The notes under the pieces are model-generated. The model was not told the DNA's origin and made no database searches. It saw only the letters and a list, made by a program, of their open reading frames with translations. From JAEUMG01 sp963805405 (lineage in GTDB: Bacteria > Pseudomonadota > Alphaproteobacteria > Rhizobiales > Aestuariivirgaceae), in contig CAWDUC010000014.1 of assembly GCA_963805405.1 (NCBI GenBank), positions 46,875-110,874 on the forward strand: a DNA stretch of 64,000 nt. The letters run 5' to 3'. This document shows, in pieces, positions 10,043-19,374 of the stretch. Both the position numbers and the translations under genes were made by a program. Each line of letters begins with the position of its first letter. The stretch's first letter is position 1.

Positions 10043-13000
10043 ATGTCGAAGTTCTTCATCGAGCGGCCGATCCTCGCGAACGTCATCGCGATCATCATCG
10101 TCTGCTCGGCGTCGTCTGCCTGCTCACCCTGCCGGTGGCGCAGTATCCGAACATCGTGCCGCCGACCATCCAGGTCATCGACCAACTACCCGGGCGCCAG
10201 CGCCGAGTCGTCGCGAAGACCGTCGGCATTCCGATCGAGCAGGCGATCAACGGCGTCGAGAACTCGATCTACATGCAGTCGACCAGCGGCAGCGACGGCA
10301 GCTACACGCTGACCGTCACCTTCGCGATCGGCACCGACCTCGACACCTCGCTGGCGCTGGTGCAGAACGCCGCCAATGCGGCGCTGCCGCAGCTGCCGAC
10401 GCAGGTGCAGGCGCAGGGCGTCAACGTCAGAAGGTCAGCACCAACATCCTGCTGATCGAGAGCCTGTACTCCGACGACGATCGCTACGACGAGACCTTCC
10501 TGAGCAACTACGCGATCATCAACCTGCAGAACCCGATCGCGCGCCTGCCCGGCGTCGGCCAGGTGACGGTGTTCGGCGCCGGCCCGTACAGCATGCGCGT
10601 CTGGCTCGACCCGCAGAAGCTCGAGGCCTATCGGCCTGACGGTGCTCGACGTGCAGAACGCCATCCAGAGCCAGAACATGCAGGTCGCGGCGGGACAGCT
10701 CGGCGGGCCGCCGGTGCCGGGCGACCAGATGTTCCAGTTCACCGTCAACACGCTGGGCCGCCTGTCCGATGTCGCCGAGTTCGAGAACATCATCGTCAAG
10801 AGCATGCCCGCCATCGAGCCAGACGTGAGCCGAGCAGTCGAAGCGGACCAGACGCCAGCAGCGCCGCGATCGTGCGCGTGCAGGGACGTCGCCAAGGTCG
10901 AGCTCGAGCCAGCAGGTGTTCTCGGTGTTCTCCGGGCTCAGCGGCAAGAAGGCGGCGCACATCGCGGTCTTCGCGCTGCCCGGCGCCAACGCGCTCGACG
11001 TCGCGCGTCAGCGACGCGCGCGCTGATGGCGGAGATCGAGCAAGTCCTTCCCCGCAGGGCCTCAAGTACACGTCGCTCTACGACACGACGCTGTTCATCA
11101 ACCAGTCGATCGACGCGGTCTACTCGACGCTGGTCGATCGCCGGCGTGCTGGTGCTGATCGTCATCATGCTGTTCCTGCAGAACATGCGCGCCATGCTGG
11201 TGCCGGCGACCACCGTGCCGGTGACCATCATCGGCGCCTTCGCGGCGATGGCGCTGCTCGGCTTCACCGTCAACCTGATGACCCTGTTCGCGCTGATCCT
11301 CGCCATCGGCATCGTCGTCGACGACGCGATCGTCATCGTCGAGAACGCGTCGCACCACATCGAGCAGCGGCCTGACGCCGAAGGACGCGGCGATCAAGGC
11401 GATGCGGGAGCTGACCGGCCCGGTGCATCGGCATCACGCTGGTGCTGTCGGCGGTGTTCCTGCCGGCATCCTTCATGCCCGGCATCACCGGGCAGATGTT
11501 CCGCCAGTTCGCGCTGGTGATCGCCGCGACCGCGATCATCAGCGCGCATGAACGCGCTGACCCTCAAGCCGACGCAGTGCGCGCTTACCTGCAAGCCCGA
11601 TAGCGAAGGACCGACGCGCCGAACCGATTCTTCCGCGGCTTCAATGCGGGCTACGGCGGGTCGAGCACCGCTATGTCGGAGCTGGTGCGAGCGGATGGTG
11701 CGGCGCCCGGCAAATCGATGGCCTGCGTGTTCTTCATCCTCGTCGGTGCTCGCCGTGCTACGGCTTCTCGCGTCTATCCGATCGGCGCTCATGCCGCTCG
11801 AGGACCAGGGCTACTGCGTCATCGTCGCGCGAGCTGCCGGCGGGCGCGTCGCAGCCGCGCGTCGCGGAGGTGTCGGCGCAGATGGACGACGATCCTCAAG
11901 GACGTCGCCCGGCATCAAGGGCTGGGTGACGATCGGCGGCTACTCGGCGCTCGACTCGGCCAAGCTGTCGAACGTCATCACCGCGTTCGTCATCTACCAG
12001 GACTGGGGCAAGCGCCCCGGCCGGCGCCACGCAGATGGCGATCATGGCGCGACCTGCAGAAGCGCTTCGCGACCATCGAGCGCGCGAGCTTCGCGGTGCT
12101 GCCGCCGTCGCCGATCCCCGGCCTCGGCGTCGCCTTCGGCTTCCCATGATGGTCGAGGACCGCGGCAGCAGCGGCCTCGGCGAGCTCAGAAAATGGTCGA
12201 CGAGATCATTCGCCACGGCGAAAGACCAGCCGGGCTTCTTGCGCACCGGCTTCACCACCTTCAGCGCCGACCAGCCCGCAGCTCTACCTCGACATCGACC
12301 GCACCATGGCGGAGTCGCTCGGCGTGCCGGTCAATGACGTCTTCGAAGCCGCTGCAGACCTATCTCGGCTCGACCTACGTCAATCTGTTCAACAAGTTCA
12401 ACCAGAGCTTCCAGGTGCAGGGTGCAGGCGGGCGCCGACTACCGGCGAACACGTCGCCGACATCGGCAAGCCTGACCGTCCCCAACGACGTCCGGCAGAT
12501 GGTGCCGCTGGGCGCGCTGCTCAATTCGCCAGGTACGCTCGGTTCTGAGCTCGTGACGCGCTACAATCTCTATCCGGCGGCGACCATCACCGGCATCCCG
12601 ACACCGCGCTACAGCTCGGGCGAGGCGCATGAATATCATGGACGAGATCGCCGCCGGACCTCTGCCGCAGCGGCATGGCGTACGACTGGACCGGGGCTCT
12701 CCTACCAGGAGCTGCTGGTCGGCAATCCAGATCTACTTGATCTTCGGCCTGTCGATCACCTGGTCTTCCTGGTGCTCGCGGCCCAGTACGAGAGCTGGAT
12801 CGATCCGACGACCGTCGTGCTGGTGGTGCCGATGTCGCTCGTCGGCATCATCATGCTCTGCTGGTCGCGCCGCTTCCCGGTCGACCTGTACACGCAGATC
12901 GGTCTCGTGCTGATCATCGCGCTCGCGGCAAAGAACGCGATCCTGATCGTCGAGTTCGCGCGCGAGCTGCGCGCGAAGGGCATGTCGCACGCGCGATGCC

Positions 13001-13267
13001 GCGGTCGAGGCGACGCGGCGCCGCTTCCGTCCGATTCTCATGACCTCGATCGCATTCATCCTCGGCGTCGTGCCACTGCTGACCGCGGACGGCGCGGGCG
13101 CTGCAAGCCAGCAGTCGATCGGCACTGTGGTGTTCGGCGGCATGCTCGCGTCGACGCTGCTCGCAATTCCCTTCGTCCCGGTGTTCTACGTCGCGGTGCA
13201 CGCGTTGACCGACAGGAGGCGACAAACGAACGCGCAACCGCTCCCTGAGGCACCATCCTCGCAGTGA
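10043..13267 (+). pseudogene. RND multidrug efflux pump, HAE-1 family (tandem copy 2), very dense indels
   Basis: This second pump gene is a close paralogue of the one ending 33 bases upstream and is also full length (about 1,075 codon-equivalents). At least twenty one-base shifts are visible, for example near 10102, 10181, 10207, 10431 and 10630, with more after 10830. Conserved blocks survive between them: the MSKFFIERPILANVIAI start, STSGSDGSYTLTVTF, LFALILAIGIVVDDAIVIVE and FILGVVPLLTADGAG. Codon use is more strongly GC-biased than in copy 1. The high indel density combined with intact local protein sequence suggests mis-assembly or failed polishing of a tandem repeat. Two RND subunits in one operon also occur in heteromultimeric pumps of the MdtBC type, so both copies could be functional in the living cell. 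Confidence 0.78.
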
Positions 13268-13281
13268 GCTTGGCTTAGTTC

Positions 13282-13515
13282 TCAGGAACCGGCTACGACG
13301 CCGGCTTGATGAGCTGGGTCGATCATAACGCGTGCCAGAGGAGCGGGCTCGATCCGACGCTGGCGAGAGAAAACCTTCTCCAGTTCGTCTGAGTCAAATA
13401 TGTATGACCCCTCTTCGTCCCTCTCAAAAGGCAGCCGCCCGGACAGAACGGCGCGGAAGATCGTTGACGGCTTGGTTCCGGTAATTTCAGCCGCATCCAG
13501 GAGCGAATATCCCAT
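13282..13515 (-). CDS. Small helix-turn-helix DNA-binding protein
   Basis: A 77-residue protein beginning MGYSLLDAAEITGTKPSTIFRAVLSGRLP, a MerR/excisionase-like winged-helix start in which the second helix (TKPSTIFRAVLSG) would read DNA. A short wing (FERDEEGSYIFDSDELEKVFSR) follows. The same fold occurs at the N-terminus of plasmid entry-exclusion and excisionase-like proteins. It converges on the end of the second RND gene and has no operon partner. It could regulate a nearby gene or be a remnant of a mobile element; I see no evidence to choose. Confidence is moderate for the fold and low for any role. Confidence 0.6.
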   Translation of the reverse strand: MGYSLLDAAEITGTKPSTIFRAVLSGRLPFERDEEGSYIFDSDELEKVFSRQRRIEPAPLARVMIDPAHQAGVVAGS

Positions 13516-13659
13516 TTACTAACCCCTACTACGCTCCGTCCCTGCACCCGATTGCAATCCGGCTATGCGGCATAAAGATGGCCGTCGGGAAATGCCCCGA
13601 ACGAGCTTCAACACCCGCGAGGAGCAGATAACTCTCAACACCTTGGGCCACGCCGATCC

Positions 13660-14034
13660 TCACGAGCGCTTTGACGAACCAGCAAGGAGCCTGCCAAGCG
13701 CGGTCACCAGATCCGTCGCTGAAAACGGCTTTTGAAGGACGACGGCGGTCTCGCCCGTGCGTGCCACCTGGGCAAAGCCGGTCGTATAAATAAATGGGAT
13801 GCGCTTCAGCCTTAGCGCCTCTGCGACCGGGCTACTCACCACGCCATTCAGGCCGATATCCAGCATTGCCGCATCGATGACCTCGGTCTTGTCGATAAGG
13901 GCGATGGCGTCCCGGACATTGTGAGCTGGGCCAATGACCTCGGCGCCCGCTTCTTTCAGGGTTTCCTCTGCTTCCCAGGCCAGAATGGCTTCGTCTTCCA
14001 CAATCATGATGCGGTAGCCGGTCAGGTCTTTCAT
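13660..14034 (-). CDS. Single-domain response regulator (CheY-like receiver)
   Basis: This 124-residue protein is a lone receiver domain. The acidic pair is in MIVEDEAILAWE, the phospho-acceptor aspartate is D59 in AAMLDIGLNG, the conserved Thr is in FIYTTGF and the Lys is in VVLQKPFS. The order and spacing are those of receiver domains common in Hyphomicrobiales, often acting as phosphate sinks or relays for HWE/HisKA2 kinases. No output domain is attached and no kinase gene is adjacent. ATG at 14034 is the first start; the upstream ribosome-binding site is weak. Its partner and pathway cannot be deduced here. Confidence 0.85.
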   Translation of the reverse strand: MKDLTGYRIMIVEDEAILAWEAEETLKEAGAEVIGPAHNVRDAIALIDKTEVIDAAMLDIGLNGVVSSPVAEALRLKRIPFIYTTGFAQVARTGETAVVLQKPFSATDLVTALGRLLAGSSKRS

Positions 14035-14429
14035 CCCAACGCCATGGCTATGAATTTAGTCGGCATCATGCGTTTTCCAGAATGTTGACAGGCCGAAACG
14101 GCCAAAGTTTTGTAAGGTTCCGCTTCGCGAGATGAAATTTCCAGGCAAGATCAGCACCCGAGAAACTCAATCGTCCGACAGAGGTCACCGGCACGGTCCC
14201 GTGCCATCCTACTGGCGGTCAACACCGCTACTAGGGATCAACACGTTTTGCCAAAGCATGGCGCTTTCATACTATTTTAAGGGGCGACTTAAGTAAGCAT
14301 TGACGCCCTTTCCAATGCGAGGAAATCGAGCGCCTAAACCGTGCTATTGGCAGGGCCGTACCCTCACGCGTCGCTATGGCGGATGTGTGGATCGAAGGGC
14401 CATCGCCTGACTCTGTAAGGAACGTCTCT
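14035..14429. other. Intergenic region ahead of the pilin gene
   Basis: This 395-base stretch has no credible gene. It contains two TTAA half-sites eight bases apart (about 14274-14289), an imperfect CtrA-like arrangement that is one base too wide, followed by the leader of the Flp pilin gene. Nothing else recognisable is seen. Confidence 0.4.
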
Positions 14430-14606
14430 ATGAAAAAGCTTCGGAATTTCATCAGCGACGAGTCTGGAGCGACCGCGATCGAATATGGACTCATCGCAGC
14501 AGCCACCGGCCTCGCGCTTGTCGCGGTCATGCCCACCATCAAAACCCAGCTTTCCGGGGTCTTCACGAAGATTTCCTCCGGCCTCGGCACCGCCGCCGGA
14601 GGCTGA
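14430..14606 (+). CDS. Flp/Fap-type pilin subunit
   Basis: A 58-residue class IVb prepilin. The short basic leader (MKKLRNFISDESG) ends at the conserved Gly cleaved by the TadV/CpaA prepilin peptidase. The mature protein begins ATAIEYGLIAAATGLALV, with the Glu at position +5 and the Tyr characteristic of Flp pilins, and a single hydrophobic helix follows. ATG 14430 was chosen because TAAGGAA sits just upstream and it gives the normal leader length; a longer in-frame start at 14376 has no support. Flp pili mediate surface attachment. No tad/cpa assembly genes are nearby, so the export apparatus must be encoded elsewhere or this copy is a spare. Confidence 0.92.
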   Translation: MKKLRNFISDESGATAIEYGLIAAATGLALVAVMPTIKTQLSGVFTKISSGLGTAAGG

Positions 14607-14670
14607 CAGCGCGGCTCCCCGTTGGAAGTCAGACTATAGGTTTAGTTCAAGTTTTAACTTTGCAGCGAGA

Positions 14671-14705
14671 CAGGAGCCTCAGCGATGGGGCTCCTGATCG
14701 TTTTC
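14671..14705 (+). terminator. Probable intrinsic terminator after the pilin gene
   Basis: An eight-base inverted repeat (CAGGAGCC / GGCTCCTG) with a ten-base loop is followed by ATCGTTTT. It lies 65 bases after the pilin stop codon and probably ends that single-gene transcript. Confidence 0.5.
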
Positions 14706-14858
14706 AGCAATGATTGCTTAGCCGCACAAGCTCCGTCGACGCGGAACATCGCACGAAGTATATCGCACGAAGTATTCAGGCGGTCTGGCAATGCATATTG
14801 CCCGACGCATCGAGAGGGTCGACGCGCCAGGCCACAACCGCGAGGGCTACTCGACGTC

Positions 14859-15089
14859 TCAGAGGTCGTTCTGGGACGTAAGCTTCTCCACCGGGATCGA
14901 GCGGCTCGTTTTACAAGCACCATTGATCGCGGCACGCAGGGTGCGCCCACGAAGGTGACCCTCGATTTCGGTCGCCGAATACCCTTCGACCTTGAGCTGC
15001 GCCTTGACCTCTGTCGCGCCGATGAATTTTCCAGATTGAGCTAGCTCGTAGGCGCGCTCAACGAGGGGTTTCTGCGATTGTCTTGTCAC
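14859..15089 (-). CDS. Small conserved-looking protein of unknown function
   Basis: A 76-residue soluble protein without signal peptide or membrane segment. The N-terminal half (LVERAYELAQSGKFIGATEVKAQLKVEGYSA) looks like a short helical domain seen in small proteins of soil Alphaproteobacteria; I cannot name the family. The next gene upstream on the same strand is the cold-shock gene (27-base gap), so the two may be co-transcribed. No function can be assigned. Codon use and length support a real gene, but only moderately. Confidence 0.55.
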   Translation of the reverse strand: MTRQSQKPLVERAYELAQSGKFIGATEVKAQLKVEGYSATEIEGHLRGRTLRAAINGACKTSRSIPVEKLTSQNDL

Positions 15090-15115
15090 AGAGCATCCAG
15101 TGATGCTTGAAGATT

Positions 15116-15322
15116 CTACTTCGACAGCTTGAGATTGCCGGCGCTGGTTTTACCCCGATCGGTGACCATATCGTAGCTGACTTTCTGACCTTCATTGAGA
15201 CTGCTGGCCCCGGCGCGCTCGACTGCGCTGATATGAACGAACACGTCTTTCCCGCCGCCATCTGGCTGAATAAAGCCGAAGCCCTTCTGAGAATTAAACC
15301 ACTTCACTGTTCCGGTTGCCAT
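15116..15322 (-). CDS. cspA: Cold-shock protein, CspA family
   Basis: A 68-residue single cold-shock domain. Both RNA-binding motifs are present: RNP1 as KGFGFIQPD and RNP2 as VFVHISAVE. The start MATGTVKWFNSQKG is characteristic of the family. The protein binds single-stranded nucleic acid and acts as an RNA chaperone. GGGAG precedes ATG 15322. The roughly 400 bases upstream could hold a long structured leader, as many cold-shock genes have, though I cannot identify a specific element. Gene symbol is given at family level; alphaproteobacteria often carry several paralogues. Confidence 0.95.
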   Translation of the reverse strand: MATGTVKWFNSQKGFGFIQPDGGGKDVFVHISAVERAGASSLNEGQKVSYDMVTDRGKTSAGNLKLSK

Positions 15323-15719
15323 TGCTCACTCCCGCATCAATGCCCGACAATATCTCTGTACTCGCCAGATTGTCCAACCCAGAATCCACATGCTGAACGA
15401 AGCAATGAGGCAAGAAACAACTGCGATCAATTAGCCAGCCAGTGCGTCTCCCGACCTCCAGCCCCAGCCAATCGCATTGAGAGCATGGCGCAAGATTATG
15501 CTTGCCGCAAGGGCGGCACGCCTGGGACACGACATCCGCCGGGTTACGAAGTCCGGCGACGCCGTTTCCGTGGCTATGATCAGAGCCTATCCCCGGTCGG
15601 CACAGTTTTTGGTTTCTTCACTTTGACCCCACTATTTCGCCCTGTGACTTCGGCCAAAGGATTATCGTGTTCGCGCCCGATTTATAGCGAAACTGGCCAT
15701 CGGGCCATAGGAGGCGACA
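15323..15719. other. Divergent intergenic region between cold-shock and carbonic anhydrase genes
   Basis: About 400 bases with no credible coding frame; open frames here lack family resemblance and ribosome-binding sites. It must contain the promoters of both divergent genes, and possibly a cold-shock leader. A good AGGAGG ribosome-binding site for the carbonic anhydrase gene is at its right end. Confidence 0.4.
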
Positions 15720-16496
15720 ATGCTCATTAGCAATCCACCCACAATTCAAACTGGTTCATGCAATTGCGGCGGGCGATGCGACGGCCATGCGGAAGCGGCG
15801 AGTAGCGCGCAACCTCTTCTATCTCGTCGGCGACTTTTGCGAACCTCGGTCGCGGGCGCTGCGTTGGGCGTCTTAAGCACGGCCGGGATCGAACTCGCGG
15901 CACCGCGCAAAGCCATGGCTCAGAGCACACTCAGCCCGGACGCGGCGCTGCAGATGCTGATGGATGGCAACAAGCGGTTCGTGGAACGCCGCTTGACCTT
16001 CTATGAAGAGGATCTGTCGCTGCTGAAGGCAAACACCGCGGAATTGCAGCAGCCCTTCGCATCTGTGTTGTCCTGCGCCGACTCCCGGGTCCCTGTCGAG
16101 ATTTTGTTCGATCAGAGCATCGGCCATGTCTTCATCAATCGCGTTGCGGGAAACATTGCCACTTCAGAGATCATTGCCAGCATAGAGTATGGCGTCGCCG
16201 TGCTCGGTACCCGTACACTCATGGTGTTAGGCCACGCAGGGTGCGGAGCAGTGGATGCCTCCATCAAGGCGGGCGCCGTACCGGGCCAGATCAGCGGGCT
16301 CTACCCCTATATTCGTCCTGCCGTCGACGTGGCAGGCAACAATCTCGAAGCCGCAACCAAGGCGAACGCGAAAATCCAGGCCAATCTTCTGAGGGAAGCC
16401 TCGCCAGTCATCGCAGCCGCCCTGAAAGACGGTTCGCTCAGCGTGGTCGCTGCCTACTACGACACCTCCAGCGGACAGGTTTCGTTGCTCACGTGA
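15720..16496 (+). CDS. Tat-exported beta-class carbonic anhydrase
   Basis: This 258-residue enzyme hydrates CO2 to bicarbonate. A long N-terminus carries a twin-arginine signal (SRRRLLRTSVAGAALGV) ending near AMAQ, so the enzyme is probably exported folded to the periplasm. The beta-class zinc site follows: SCADSRVP supplies the first Cys and the catalytic Asp/Arg dyad, and VLGHAGCGAV supplies the His and second Cys. The leader is unusual in having a Cys-rich stretch (CNCGGRCDG) before the Tat motif. AGGAGG lies five bases ahead of ATG 15720. A strong terminator follows, so the gene is probably monocistronic. It directly precedes the arsenite-oxidation island. Confidence 0.93.
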   Translation: MLISNPPTIQTGSCNCGGRCDGHAEAASSAQPLLSRRRLLRTSVAGAALGVLSTAGIELAAPRKAMAQSTLSPDAALQMLMDGNKRFVERRLTFYEEDLSLLKANTAELQQPFASVLSCADSRVPVEILFDQSIGHVFINRVAGNIATSEIIASIEYGVAVLGTRTLMVLGHAGCGAVDASIKAGAVPGQISGLYPYIRPAVDVAGNNLEAATKANAKIQANLLREASPVIAAALKDGSLSVVAAYYDTSSGQVSLLT

Positions 16497-16531
16497 GCCT
16501 GGACCGGCGGCCCTGACGGGCCATGCATTAG

Positions 16532-16556
16532 CCCCGGCCGAAAGGCCGGGGTTTTT
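16532..16556 (+). terminator. Intrinsic terminator of the carbonic anhydrase gene
   Basis: A perfect eight-base stem CCCCGGCC / GGCCGGGG with a GAAA tetraloop is followed by TTTTT. It lies 35 bases after the carbonic anhydrase stop codon on the same strand. The rest of the interval to 16894 holds the att repeat and nothing else I can recognise. Confidence 0.9.
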
Positions 16557-16738
16557 CGTGATGGCCGATACGAATAGCTAGCGGTTTGGCGACGCGGCAA
16601 TATTGTTATTTATCCGCGAAGTTCCTTTCGGCGCTTCCTGCGCGGCCCTGAGTGTGCCGCCCCCTTGCGACACGGCTCCATAAGAGCCCCACCCCGTTGG
16701 GCAGCAGGGCAATAGGATCAAAAATTGCGGGGGTATGC

Positions 16739-16767
16739 TGGTAGCGGAGGAGGGAGTTGAACCCCCG
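16739..16767 (+). repeat. Left copy of 29-bp direct repeat (tRNA-Met 3'-end fragment, putative att site)
   Basis: These 29 bases are identical and in the same orientation to 24251-24279, which is the 3' end (acceptor stem, CCA and T-arm) of the tRNA-Met gene. No other part of a tRNA is present here, so this is a fragment and not a second gene. It is the expected scar left when an element integrates into the 3' end of a tRNA gene. Confidence 0.85.
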
Positions 16768-16894
16768 TTCCCAAAGGGATCGACCAGCGGCGAACTGCGC
16801 GTTGCCGCGAAGGCGCGAAACATCTCAGTTATGAGCCCGACCCAGTTGGAGCGAGGCGGCCCGATTCAAACGACCGGACCGCCAGCCATTCGTC

Positions 16895-19363
16895 TTAAGC
16901 CGTGTATTCCCACGACTTGAACGAGGTCCCGCGAACCGAGGACGGTGCATCCGAAATCTTACGGATGTTTGCCCAGGTCTGCTTGTAGTTGGGTAGGATC
17001 AATTCATTGACCCCGGCATTGATCACATTGCCTTGCGCGCCCGAGTCGGCGCCAAAGAGCATGAACGTCTCCTTTCGCCGTGCAGTCGGCTCGGGATAGA
17101 CCATGGCCTGCGTCGCGCCAACATCATTGAAGATCTCGACGAGGTCGCCGGCCTTGACCTCCAGTTCCGCCATGTCTTCTGGGTTGATCTGAAGATAGGG
17201 GAACGGGAAGCGGTCCGAGACAAAGTCATTGTCCTTGTCGAGGAACCAGTTCTGCCAGTTGATGTTGGAGCGGCCATTGTTGATGAGGAAGGCGTAGTTG
17301 TCTCGTTGTGAAGCCTTGCCCGGTGCCTCCAGTCCGCGCCAGGCGCCGGCGCAGAACAGGGCCTTCTTGTCCTCGCGGCCATGCCGGTCGAATTTACCAT
17401 CGGTATAGAGGCGCTTGGTGCCGACGAGTTTGCCGTCCTTGAAGTCGACGACCGGCTCCTGCACCCCGTTATTGCCCATGTCCCGCAGGCGGTCATAGGT
17501 GACGATCTTGCCGGTATTGGCATTATAGCCATCCATGAAGGCGTCTTCCTCGGACTTCCAGTCATAGCCCTTGAACTGATCGGCGTATTCGTTGCGGCCC
17601 TGCTCACGCAGAACGCGCTCGAGATTCTGGGCTATGCTCGCGGCGATGAGGCAGTCGGGCTGCGCTGAACCCGGGCCGTCCATATATTTCTCAACGAGCC
17701 GCATGCGCCGCTCGCCATTCATGGAGGTGAGATTCATCTCTCCCGATTCGACGGCGGGGAGGATCACATGGGCGGCCTGACCTATCTGGCTGTGGATGAT
17801 ATCCACGTTCACCGAGAACAGCCCGCCCGCTTCTATCGCGGCGACGATCGCCTCGACCAACTCTTCGCGTGTGGCGCCGGCTCGCGCATCCATGGCTTCC
17901 TTCACCATATTGGTGCGCCGGTTGTATTCGCGCTTGAAGTTGCTGGCATTGAGCGTCGTCTTATAGTGGTCGTTAGCCCAGATGTGGTGCACCTTGCCGC
18001 GGCCAGCGATGAGAAGCTGGTCGATATAGGCGGCCGGACGACCGACATGGGCGTCCGAGGGACGCATGTAGCCTTCCTGGTGGCCGCCGAGACGGCATGC
18101 GCCACCTCCTTCGCGTCCAACATTACCTGTGGCCAACGCGATGTTCACCAGAGCGCCGATGGTGCGATAGTTGTCATTGCCCCAGATGATGCCCTTCTCG
18201 TAGGCGGTCACGCATTTGCGGCGCGAGCCGTCTTCCTTCGGCTTGGCAATCCATTCGGCCGCCTTGACAATATCTGCTTCGGAAAGGCCGCAGATGTCCG
18301 CCCCGTCCTTGAGCGATGTCCGGCATTCCTGCAGCGCCGCATCGAGGCTGCCGAGCGCTGCGGGATGGGCCTCGTCAAGCGGCTGTGCGATGCCATCCAG
18401 GAATGTCGACTTGGCGATGAAGTCCTTGTCGATCCAGCCTTGATCGACGATGTAGGTGAAGAGCGTGTTGAACAACGCCAAATCGCTTCCAGACTTGATT
18501 TGAAGTTGCAGCACGTTGTCCTTGCCGGCTTCGATCTCGCAGGCGTTGACGGTAACGGTGCGGCGCGGGTCGACCATGATGACCTTGGCGCCCTTCCGCA
18601 TGCCTGGGACCATATGATTTAAAAACAAATTTGTCTGGGTTTCCAGGGGATTGGCACCGACGAGAAAGATGGTGTCGGTGAGCTCGTAATCTTCATAGCA
18701 GTAGTTGAGCTCGCCAACGCCCATGTCGCGGGTGGAATGTACTTCCGAGTTGTAGGCGGGCCGGTTGTGGATGCGGCAATTCTTCACTTTCATCGATCCG
18801 AAATAGAGCTTGCCGGTGCCCCAAGTATTCTCGTATCCGCCCGCTGAGCCACCATGATCGAACATCGAGACAAAGAGGTCGTCCTCATTGCCCTTGTCGA
18901 TGACGCGCGCCGTTACGCGCGCCACGAGATCGAGCGCATCCGCCCAACTCGTCGGCTGCCAGGTGCCATAGCGCCAGACCATCGGCTCCTCTAGTCGCTG
19001 CTGCTGGGTTCCCGTCTTGTCGGAGCGACGGTTCTCCGCCATCCGTGCGCCGCGGATAGAGCCTAGTCCGGAATTCACGCTGCACTCTTTGTCAGGCTTG
19101 ATGACGAGATTCACATCCACGCCATTCTGCTTGACGACGTTATACATTGACGGCGAATACCAGGCCTCGGTTTCAGCCGGCTGCTGCTTCGTAAGATCGG
19201 CGCCCATGGCGTTTTCGCCGGGAGCCGTTCCACCTTGTTTGTTCACCGGCCAGGTATAGGCGTTGTACCCACAGCCGACGATGCAGTAGTGGCAGGTGAC
19301 GTTATGCCTCTTCGCATCTGCCGGGATGATCGGGAGACGGTCGACGTGTCGCTTGAAAGCCAT
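16895..19363 (-). CDS. aioA: Arsenite oxidase large (molybdopterin) subunit AioA
   Basis: An 822-residue member of the DMSO-reductase superfamily that oxidises arsenite to arsenate in the periplasm. The arsenite-oxidase-specific 3Fe-4S motif is present: C24-X2-C27-X3-C31 in VTCHYCIVGCGYNAYTWPV, without the fourth cysteine of nitrate reductases. Molybdopterin-guanine-dinucleotide contact regions follow (NRPAYNSEVHSTRD, VGANPLETQTN, VMVDPRRTVT-like segment near residue 265). Length matches characterised AioA proteins (about 825). It has no signal peptide of its own and would be co-exported with AioB. Its start lies 11 bases after the aioB stop. No cytochrome c or moeA gene follows, unlike some known clusters; the left att copy is reached within 130 bases. 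The gene is intact. Confidence 0.97.
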   Translation of the reverse strand: MAFKRHVDRLPIIPADAKRHNVTCHYCIVGCGYNAYTWPVNKQGGTAPGENAMGADLTKQQPAETEAWYSPSMYNVVKQNGVDVNLVIKPDKECSVNSGLGSIRGARMAENRRSDKTGTQQQRLEEPMVWRYGTWQPTSWADALDLVARVTARVIDKGNEDDLFVSMFDHGGSAGGYENTWGTGKLYFGSMKVKNCRIHNRPAYNSEVHSTRDMGVGELNYCYEDYELTDTIFLVGANPLETQTNLFLNHMVPGMRKGAKVIMVDPRRTVTVNACEIEAGKDNVLQLQIKSGSDLALFNTLFTYIVDQGWIDKDFIAKSTFLDGIAQPLDEAHPAALGSLDAALQECRTSLKDGADICGLSEADIVKAAEWIAKPKEDGSRRKCVTAYEKGIIWGNDNYRTIGALVNIALATGNVGREGGGACRLGGHQEGYMRPSDAHVGRPAAYIDQLLIAGRGKVHHIWANDHYKTTLNASNFKREYNRRTNMVKEAMDARAGATREELVEAIVAAIEAGGLFSVNVDIIHSQIGQAAHVILPAVESGEMNLTSMNGERRMRLVEKYMDGPGSAQPDCLIAASIAQNLERVLREQGRNEYADQFKGYDWKSEEDAFMDGYNANTGKIVTYDRLRDMGNNGVQEPVVDFKDGKLVGTKRLYTDGKFDRHGREDKKALFCAGAWRGLEAPGKASQRDNYAFLINNGRSNINWQNWFLDKDNDFVSDRFPFPYLQINPEDMAELEVKAGDLVEIFNDVGATQAMVYPEPTARRKETFMLFGADSGAQGNVINAGVNELILPNYKQTWANIRKISDAPSSVRGTSFKSWEYTA

Positions 19364-19374
19364 GATATCCTCCC

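Noticed and set aside
6805..13267. Programmed frameshifting or a split multi-gene pump
   Set aside because: Dozens of scattered one-base shifts without slippery sites or ribosome-binding sites at the breaks are not a programmed mechanism.
15107..15730. 207-residue plus-strand open frame
   Set aside because: Overlaps the cold-shock gene on the opposite strand and the promoter region; no domain or ribosome-binding site.
16739..16767. A second tRNA gene
   Set aside because: Only the 3' terminal 29 bases are present; no D-arm or anticodon arm can be folded from the neighbouring sequence.
17768..18622. 284-residue plus-strand open frame
   Set aside because: Antisense to aioA, which is intact and strongly conserved.
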